A DNA stretch of 64,000 bases from positions 62,001-126,000 of the forward strand of contig JAIXMQ010000019.1 of the NCBI GenBank assembly GCA_025716855.1, in the 5' to 3' direction. A program made the translations under genes and the position numbers. Of this stretch, positions 57,053-64,000 are shown piece by piece. The notes under the pieces were generated by a model. The model searched no databases. It was not told the origin of the DNA and worked only from the letters and a program-made list of their open reading frames with translations. The number at the start of each line of letters is the position of its first letter. Within the stretch, counting starts at the first letter, position 1. Origin of the DNA: Pilaira anomala. Taxonomy: Eukaryota; Mucoromycota; Mucoromycetes; Mucorales; Mucoraceae.

Positions 57053-58404
57053 GCTCTCTCTCTCTCTCGCTCTCTCTCTCTCTTTCGCTCTCGCTCTCTC
57101 TTTTGATAAGAGTGTGGGGGGAGGGAAGGGGGGGGGCGCTTTTCATTCAGACGCACATGGGAGAAATATTATAAACTATTAATCGGGTGAATGACTAGTT
57201 TCTCTTTTTAGTAAAAGTACATCTTATAGACTCCAATATAATTTTCGCTATTGAATGCAGCTTTTTTTTTTTATTAAAATAATTGTTACTATAAATAATT
57301 TGAGGGAAAAATGATTTACAATGTTATAGTTTAACTGAGTCATTAAATGAAATGCAGTTTAACGTCGGTAAATATAGAACGGATATCTTTTTTATTTTAT
57401 TTTTGTAACACGTTAAAAGAGAAAGAAGGTTGATATTTTAACATTTGATTGATTTGTTGAGATCAATCGCATAATGCCATGATGATGATCGCACGTTTAA
57501 TATAGTATTTAATCCTTAAAGAAGCGAAATTATGGGGTACAATTTAAATCATAGATATACTAAACACCTATAATTATTCAAGTATCTTGCATTTGATTAC
57601 TTTATAAAAATAATAATACAATCTAGGTTGTAACGAAAAAGTTATGTGTTACTTAAAACACATGTAAGTAATAATCTTGATTTCTGACTAAAAGACTAAA
57701 CTTAGTCTAATTAAAAGCCAGGTATCGGTACACACTCGCAAGAGACGGTTCCCTTTTGATTCCCCCAGTTTTTACAAGGTACCCACGGAAACTGAAATAA
57801 AATACACATTTTGAGTGAAAACTCCGGGTAAAAAAAAAAAAAAAATACGGTGTGTCGAACAGAGATTTTTTACCGTTTTTTTTTTCAAAGTCGATCGCAT
57901 ATGTTAAAAAAAAAAAAATTAAATTCCACTTAATATTTTATCATCATCATTATCACATAAGCAAGTTGTCTCAAGACTGAATTCCACGTGCACTTTTTTA
58001 TTTATTTTATTTTTCTGCTGCTTCTCTACGTTATTGGGATTATATAGATTTTTTTTTAGATTCAATTACGGAATTACTTGTATTGGGAATTTTATCTTGG
58101 CTATTTGCGTTTCGGCTGTGCGTGGGGGAAATTGTAGTGTACATACATAAAAAAAAAAATACTACTTTTTACATATCGGACTTGTGTGTGGTTTTTTGGG
58201 GGGGGGGGCTTTTTTTTATCTGTTGCACAAAAGAATTGGTCCAGAGTCCCTTTTCTACGGAGTTTTCAAATCTACTTTTTAATATAAATACTCTTGATTT
58301 TTTCACTTTAAAAATCCTCTCTTCTTTTCTTTAGAATTTCTCTCTCAAAACATTAATAATTTTTTTTTCATTTAAACTGTATCATATATTATATCCAAAC
58401 CACA
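54713..58404. other. 3.7-kb spacer without a recognised gene
   Basis: It contains microsatellites: (CA)n near 55450 and 55719, (GA)n near 56391-56412, and a large interrupted (CT)n block at 57011-57101 that creates spurious ORFs on both strands. G runs at 57114-57136 and 58198-58208 stand out. No coding or RNA family was recognised. Confidence 0.5.
57011..57101. repeat. Interrupted CT/GA microsatellite
   Basis: About 90 bases of CTCTCT with CG interruptions (TCTCGCTC). Polypurine on the minus strand; frames through it read as RE/ER repeats and are not genes. Confidence 0.9.
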
Positions 58405-58689
58405 ATGCTTCACCAAAGACAACCTAGCCACCCTTCTCTTCGTGAATTATTAAATCACTTTGTAAATACTTTAAAACACCCTTTTGATTCAAAACACTCG
58501 TCTGTTGGCTGCTGTCAATCTGAAGCAATGAATATCGAAATTGCAAATGCAAAACTTTCCAAGTTTGAAAAGACCTATGTATCTTTTCCGGAGTTTGTAG
58601 ATATTAACTCAAACGAAACCGGGGCAAGAAGAAATATGTATAACAATAATGAGCAACCTCAACAATGGCATCAGCTTACTACTTGTTAA
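58405..58689 (+). CDS. Small hypothetical protein, 94 residues
   Basis: A single open frame of normal amino-acid composition stands out from the low-complexity surroundings. Its ATG is in a favourable context (ACCACAATGC), preceded by a T/C-rich leader like other promoters here. It begins MLHQRQPSHPSLRELLNHFV, contains VGCCQSEAMNIEIANAKLSK and ends QPQQWHQLTTC. There is no signal peptide or membrane helix. I do not recognise a family. It might be a small regulatory protein, or the only readable exon of a larger gene. Confidence 0.5.
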   Translation: MLHQRQPSHPSLRELLNHFVNTLKHPFDSKHSSVGCCQSEAMNIEIANAKLSKFEKTYVSFPEFVDINSNETGARRNMYNNNEQPQQWHQLTTC

Positions 58690-59856
58690 AAAGCTTTAAT
58701 TTCAAAGCAGACAAAATGAGAACAAAAACAAAACAAAAAAACATATACATAGCTCAATTGGTCCTCATTTTTCTTCTTTTTTCACTTATCTATCCATCTC
58801 TTAAATAACACAACATCATCTTCTTTCCTATATATATAATTTCCACTTGACCCCTTCTTCGCTTTCCCCTTCCCCTTTATACCATTCTTTTTTTTCTTCT
58901 TTCCATTTAATAAATAATTTATCACTGCCAATTCTTAAATTTTCCGCTCAGGCCAATTAATGCTTAAACATCTTTTTATAAACATAAAACCCTTTTTTTT
59001 TTTTTTGGCAGAAAGATAAAAAAAAACTCCGAGTAACAAGTAAGCATCTCGTTGTTTCAAATTTATAAAAGAGACGAGTATGAATTCACTTGACCTGTTA
59101 AAATCCACTTTATACCTCGTTCTTTTTTTTTTAAAAAAAAATACCTTGCAAAAACAATTTTCCGTTCTGCTTTAGTGTCATCATTTTTTCATTTCCGGAC
59201 CAATCCCATCTTAACCGAGAAAAGTAATAATGTAAAGCTCTAAAATCTATTCACGATTGGATAGAACTTTTGTTTGTTTTTTTTCCTTTAAGAAAGAAAT
59301 TTCTATTTGAAATCATCATGACAAATTTTTTGTTTATAAAAAAAAAAAAAAAAAGAAAAACCTCGATTTGATCATTATAACTGGCCTTGTTTCGACCCAA
59401 AATAACTTTTTTTTTTTTTTTTGAAAGGATTTGAAAATAGCTCAAAAAGCCACATGTTTTAAATGTAATTGTGTTTACGGATGTTAAATAAATGAATAAA
59501 AAAAATCAAAACAATAGTAAAAAAAAAAAAAAAAAAAAAGTTAAATATGCAGTACAACGCATCTTTTTTTGTACTAAAAAGTTGACTGCAGCCACTAAAA
59601 AAAGCAAAATTATAGTTTCTTTCAATTTAAAAAAAAATCCCTCGAACGTTATTTTTTTTTTAATGGATAAATAGTTCTCCATCTGTTTACCCTGACAGAT
59701 CTTACATAAAAATATTATATACAGATCCACTTGCAATGTATACTCCCTATTCTTCTCTTTTACCGGTCATTGCAAATTAGTTGATTATTACAACACATTT
59801 GTTAATCTCTCTTTCTGCTCTCTTTTTCTCTATTTTTTTCTCTCCTACTATATCCC

Positions 59857-59936
<80 letters not shown>

Positions 59937-62163
59937 GTCCATCATCAGGAGAAAGATAACCGAGCTTAGGGCCTATCTGATGGGGGAACCGTACGATGAC
60001 TACATTAAGTAACTTCCGTTACAAGTGTGTGTGGGTCCTTTTTATTTTACCTAAATGGATCAATGAGCTGACCCATTCTTTGTACCTTCAAACCTGTTAC
60101 TTTTTACCTAAATAGTATGTGCTTTATCCAAGAATAACGTAATGATCGCTCATTTTAAGCCATCGTCATTTCACAACTGCTATTTTCAAAAAAAAAAGAG
60201 CACCTGTTACTAGAATAGTTTAGCGTGGAAAAATATATGTTTTAGTAATTCATGCTAAATCCTATTATCTTGAATCGTCATTTATAAATTGTATTTTCTA
60301 TCTGTGCACAATATGAACAATGTTAGTTTAACTCTATTTTATTCCTATACTTGATATAATGTAGTATACTAGCAACTTATATGATGTTTTGAAGGACTTT
60401 ATATCAAGAATCAGATTGTATAAGTTGGTTAATTACTTTGTACAATCGTTTTTTATTCTTGAGTTCTAAACCATTGTACTTCTTTGTATATATACATTAC
60501 ATACCACATGTCTCCTTGCATATTTTTTAAAAAAATAAAGCATTGTGACATTTGTCAAATTAAATCTTAATTCTTCACACACTGTGCTTTTATCTTTATA
60601 ATAGACCAAAGTTAATTGGGTTAAATGTGTACTAAATTGTACAAGTTCAACACAGGATCAGGTTTAGTTTCTTATATTGTGTTTATGAGAGCCAGAATTT
60701 CATTTTTAAAAACTAATTTACTACAGCAAAAGCTTTTTTTTTATTATTATATTTCTAAATAGATATCATTGGAATTGTTGCATGGGTTTTAATGAGCAAG
60801 GAATAAATATGTAAAGCTCATTATATAAAAAGTTAATTTCAATGTGTGGCTTACATCACTTTTTTTTTAACGGACTATGATTTCCGGGATTTCCATGACA
60901 AATTCCTTCCATAGTTTTCTAACAATATATACGTATAAGGAAGGACGTGTGGCAACTGTGTAAACATCATAGATGCATTTACACCTTTCAAAGTAAATCA
61001 AAAAACAGTCTAGTTTTTTATAATTGAGCTTATCTTTAAATGCAAAAGATGAAGCATTGTTCTTTTTCGTAAGGCACACACAGTTCTATTTTCAATAACA
61101 ATGAAGGTCTGTGACGACCCGCATAAATCTGTGAAAAGCCTGTGAAATATTGAAAAAGATATTAATCAGCACAAGAGAGGCTTATAACACCTGAAATGAT
61201 TTCAAAATACCCTCGACAACGCTAAAAAAAAAAGATAAAAAAACAAGGCTGATAATAACTTGCAAAGGAGTACATTGTTGTGGTTTACAATTATGTTGTT
61301 TGCCAAAAATAGTTAGCACTCAATTCTAATAACTGATACAAACAAAGAACCAATTTCTCATTTCAAGATGTTTTCAGGTAATAACGAGAATACGTATTGG
61401 AGAGACAGTAGATGAATTATTAAAGGAAAATATCTAATTATCTTGGCCGCTAACAACTTAGGGTCTTTAGAGTGTGATGTAATGGTATTCTACCAAATAA
61501 ATCTCAGCAATACAAAACAGATTTATATATACTGAAACTATTAACTAAAAAACATTCATTTCTACTGTTTGTTATCTTTTTTTTTAAAAAAAAAACTATG
61601 GAAACACAAAAAATGTACAATATTTATGCTTAACGGAAAGAAAACAATTAGATAAATAAAAAAGAAGTTCAAGCTTAAAATAAACATTTTTTTTTATATA
61701 TCGTGAGAATGAAATCGCCCATCTAAAAAATAAGTTTATGCAGGTGTTTTGTAAAAAGTCTTTCTGTTGAAAAAAAAAAAAACTGTTGACCTTAAAATAT
61801 CTCTCAGTCGACTTGTTAAAGCTTGATTGGTGATTCCTTTTGAAAAGTTATTTTTAAATACGCTTCTATTTTTTTCTGTCTCGTTCTATCTTACCATATT
61901 ACCTACGTAACGAAAAAACAGTAATTTATTTCGTGTGAAATTTACATCTTTCTCTTTTCAAGAAATCAGTTTACAAAGAAGTTCCTTGTGTTCTCGGTTC
62001 GTGATAAATGTGTGAAAAATAATAATCAAACCTTTTAAACCAGCCTTGTTTTTTATTTTTCCCGCGCTCTGACTTCCTTTTTCACAAAGCAATAAATAAA
62101 AAAAGCTCGGGAAGAAAAATCATGTTTGTTTTCTTCTTTTTGTTTTTCTAAAAATAACAAAAA
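58690..62163. other. 3.5-kb spacer without a recognised gene
   Basis: AT-rich, with many homopolymers and one 69-base T tract (59861-59929). Sequence just beyond that tract (59930-60180) is more complex but has no ORF. Nothing else was recognised. Confidence 0.5.
59861..59929 (-). repeat. 69-base T tract (poly-A on the minus strand)
   Basis: An uninterrupted run of 69 T. Read on the minus strand it is a poly(A) tail at the 3' end of the complex sequence 60180-59930, which would fit a retroposed element. The alternative is simple slippage. Confidence 0.9.
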
Positions 62164-62772
62164 ATGTCGACCTCCGAAGAAAAAACAGAAAAGCAAAAGA
62201 TGCTTAGTAACGAATATTACTTACCAATGGTCCCTGAACTGACTGCCGACAGAGATCGTGCCTGGGGACTCTTAGACAAATTCAACAATATTCCCGCCAA
62301 CAACCTTTCTGAACGCGATGTGATTGCTCGCGAGTTATTCGGCTCCTGGGTAGATGGAAACTTTATCAATACAAACTTTAAATGTGATTACGGTTATAAT
62401 ATTTTCGTGGGTAAAGGCTTCGAAATGAACTACAACTGTGTGTTTTTAGATATTGGTAAGATCACAATCGGGGATAGAGTATTTATTGGTCCCAATGTTC
62501 AGGTCTATGCTGTGAATCATCCCTTGGACCCTGTGAAGAGAGCTGCCGGATATGAGATTGGTCAAGATGTGACGATTGGTAATAATGTCTGGATCGGTGG
62601 TGGTGCTATTATCTGTCCTGGCGTCACCATTGGAGATGGTTGTACCATTGGTGCTGGCTCTGTTGTTACTAAAGATATTCCCGCCCTTTCACTTGCTGTT
62701 GGCAATCCTGCAAAGGTGATCAAAAAGATCACTCCTTCAGAGGAATATTATAAAAATAATGAAGAAGCCTAA
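62164..62772 (+). CDS. Hexapeptide-repeat O-acetyltransferase (maltose/NodL type)
   Basis: It transfers acetyl from acetyl-CoA to sugars or similar acceptors. The single exon gives 202 residues. The N-terminal maltose-acetyltransferase (Mac) domain is LSNEYYLPMVPELTADRDRA, and hexapeptide left-handed beta-helix repeats follow: GYNIFVGKGFEMNYNCVFLD, ITIGDRVFIGPNVQVY, then VTIGNNVWIGGGAIICPGVT and IGDGCTIGAGSVVT. The catalytic His is probably in YAVNHPLDP. It resembles bacterial MaA and fungal homologues. Lack of introns, GC-richer codons and a bacterial-like family leave room for old horizontal transfer, but the same family is widespread in fungi. Confidence 0.9.
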   Translation: MSTSEEKTEKQKMLSNEYYLPMVPELTADRDRAWGLLDKFNNIPANNLSERDVIARELFGSWVDGNFINTNFKCDYGYNIFVGKGFEMNYNCVFLDIGKITIGDRVFIGPNVQVYAVNHPLDPVKRAAGYEIGQDVTIGNNVWIGGGAIICPGVTIGDGCTIGAGSVVTKDIPALSLAVGNPAKVIKKITPSEEYYKNNEEA

Positions 62773-62896
62773 TAAAAATCCTGTAATATTTCCTTTTTTT
62801 TGAATAACCGCTCAATGTTGACTTGCATTCAGTGGCCCTTGTTTTCAAGGCTAGCTTTTTTTTTTTTAATTCTTCCTTTTTTTTTTCTTTTTTGGA

Positions 62897-63973
62897 ATGT
62901 TTCGTTCAACTTTACGATGGACAAACCGAATACCGTTTCCTAATCAGCGAACAAGCTTAAAGTACCAACAACGACCTAGTATACCTTTAAGTTTGACACG
63001 AGATAGACAAAAGCAGCACGAGAATAGACCAAGTTCGCCATGGTTACTTTCTAGTACAGCAGGCTTAACGCTCGATCCCACCATCACCACTACCACAGCT
63101 GAGACTACTTTACCTGCCATCTTGGCAGCAAACGAAATAGTTTTAAATACGATTCATGGTGCTGGCTTACCATGGTGGGCCACTATCGTGACAGGCACCT
63201 TAATACTTAGATCCACTTTAACTTTACCTATTGCTATTTATCAACAACGTAGTCTAGGTAAAATGATCAATTTAGCACCTATGGTAACTAGTTGGGCCGA
63301 GACATTAAAGATAAAAGTGGGTAAAGAGTCCAGTGCTGCAGGTTGGCCTTATAAAAAATATCAATCCGAATTACAAAAGCAGTACCAGCAAAAGGTGAAA
63401 TCAATTTATGCACATCATGGTTGTGAGAGGTGGAAAGTGTTGTTGTTGCCATGGGTACAAATTCCGTTATTTGTTTCCATGTCTTTGACTTTACGACATA
63501 TGACAGCGTATCCGTTGCCATGGTACGGCCAAACTGCTGAACTGGCTGCACCGGGATTATCGGAAGGCGGGTTAGCTTGGTTTACTGATCTGACAGCTGT
63601 AGATCCTACCATGGTGATACCTGTCTTGATTGGTGCTGGTAATTTATTGAATGTAGAGGTAAAGATAGAGAGACAAAGAATTCTTTAATAAAATAAAAAA
63701 AAAGAAAGCTCATGCATTTGTAATTCATAGTTAAACGCCTGGGCAACTCGAGGTCAACGAACGCGTATGCAAAGAATTATGACAAACAGTTTCCGAGTTC
63801 TTTCAGTAGCGTTTGTACCTATTGCAGCCAATGCGCCCATGTCTATTGGACTTTATTGGTTTTCTTCTGCTTGGTATAGTGTTGTTCAAAACATTGCATT
63901 CAAGATACCAGCAGTACGAACTGCATTAAAAATGCCCTTATTAAACAAAAAGAAAGAAATAAAAGAAACATAA
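62897..63973 (+). CDS. COX18: Mitochondrial inner-membrane insertase, COX18/OXA1 family
   Basis: It inserts membrane segments into the mitochondrial inner membrane; Cox18 translocates the C-tail of Cox2. Exons 62897-63658 and 63731-63973 encode 334 residues. The start MFRSTLRWTNRIPFPNQRTS is Arg-rich and lacks acids, a typical presequence. The insertase core includes GLPWWATIVTGTLILRSTLT, PWVQIPLFVSMSLTLRHMT, the loop with LAWFTDLTAVDPTMVIPVLI, and the last segment PMSIGLYWFSSAWYSVVQNI. The PWWATIV start and 334-residue length without a long basic ribosome-binding tail favour COX18 over OXA1. It runs close to the window end and is complete. Confidence 0.85.
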
Positions 63974-64000
63974 ATCATACATGTAGAAAAAAAAAAAAAA

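Noticed and set aside
56881..57156. Open frames rich in Arg/Glu or Ser/Leu
   Set aside because: Products of the CT/GA microsatellite on both strands.
62164..62772. Acetyltransferase as a recent bacterial gene
   Set aside because: Intronless and bacterial-like, but the family is common in fungi and codon use resembles other highly expressed genes here; transfer cannot be claimed without a tree.
1..64000. CRISPR arrays, operons or prokaryotic islands
   Set aside because: Repeats here are dispersed or simple; genes have introns and own promoters throughout.

Overview
This window is AT-rich eukaryotic DNA. Its genes are split by short GT-AG introns (about 45-110 bases), and the spacers are full of long A/T homopolymers and GA, CA or TA microsatellites. 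The gene set (copper-fist regulator, SPX phosphate transporter, Pex24-type peroxin, Num1/Mcp5-type cortical PH protein, alpha-arrestin with PPxY) is fungal. A cobalamin adenosyltransferase, the intron density and FAR1/MULE, tnp2-like and Rpn-like transposon remnants point to an early-diverging fungus, most likely Mucoromycota (Mucorales-like). This placement is inference; no marker gene such as rRNA is present.

Positions 1-14,000 are an accessory, gene-poor block. It holds a foldback repeat family in several inverted copies (1-830, 9165-10780, 13296-13795), a decayed Mutator-like transposase (FAR1, MULE and SWIM domains still readable in order, minus strand, 3501 to about 1110), a hairpin-rich GC island (3772-4340), a p24/GOLD gene fragment, a decayed zinc-finger locus, and a possible Pol III-type structured RNA (12123-12497).

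Positions 14,130-40,661 are a normal gene-rich arm. In order: cobalamin adenosyltransferase (+), PHO91-type SPX phosphate transporter (+), calmodulin (-), copper-fist transcription factor (-), UBP1/USP30-like deubiquitinase (+), PTS1-tagged MaoC enoyl-CoA hydratase (+), Nudix/thiamine-diphosphate-type hydrolase (-), alpha-arrestin (+), homeodomain factor (+), HIG1/RCF1-type protein (-), a small acidic single-TM protein (-), arginyl-tRNA synthetase (-) and a Pex24/dysferlin-domain peroxin (+).

Positions 40,980-43,366 are a transposon graveyard: a tnp2/CACTA-like transposase fragment, a pogo-type MITE, an Rpn-like PD-(D/E)XK nuclease pseudogene and a second MITE.

Positions 43,991-54,712 again hold genes: Num1/Mcp5-like PH protein (-), USP7/UBP15 deubiquitinase (-), a PDI ending in RDEL (-) and a DUF4203-like seven-TM protein (+). 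The rest is mostly spacer with one small ORF (58405-58689) and a 69-base T tract. It ends with a hexapeptide-repeat acetyltransferase (62164-62772) and a COX18/OXA1-family insertase (62897-63973).

Themes: two deubiquitinases plus an arrestin adaptor (ubiquitin-dependent trafficking), two peroxisomal genes, two mitochondrial inner-membrane/respiratory assembly genes, and copper regulation beside COX biogenesis. These are ordinary housekeeping neighbours, not an operon-like system. All exon joins were derived by hand from reading-frame phase, splice motifs and protein-family fit, so each intron boundary is a prediction.
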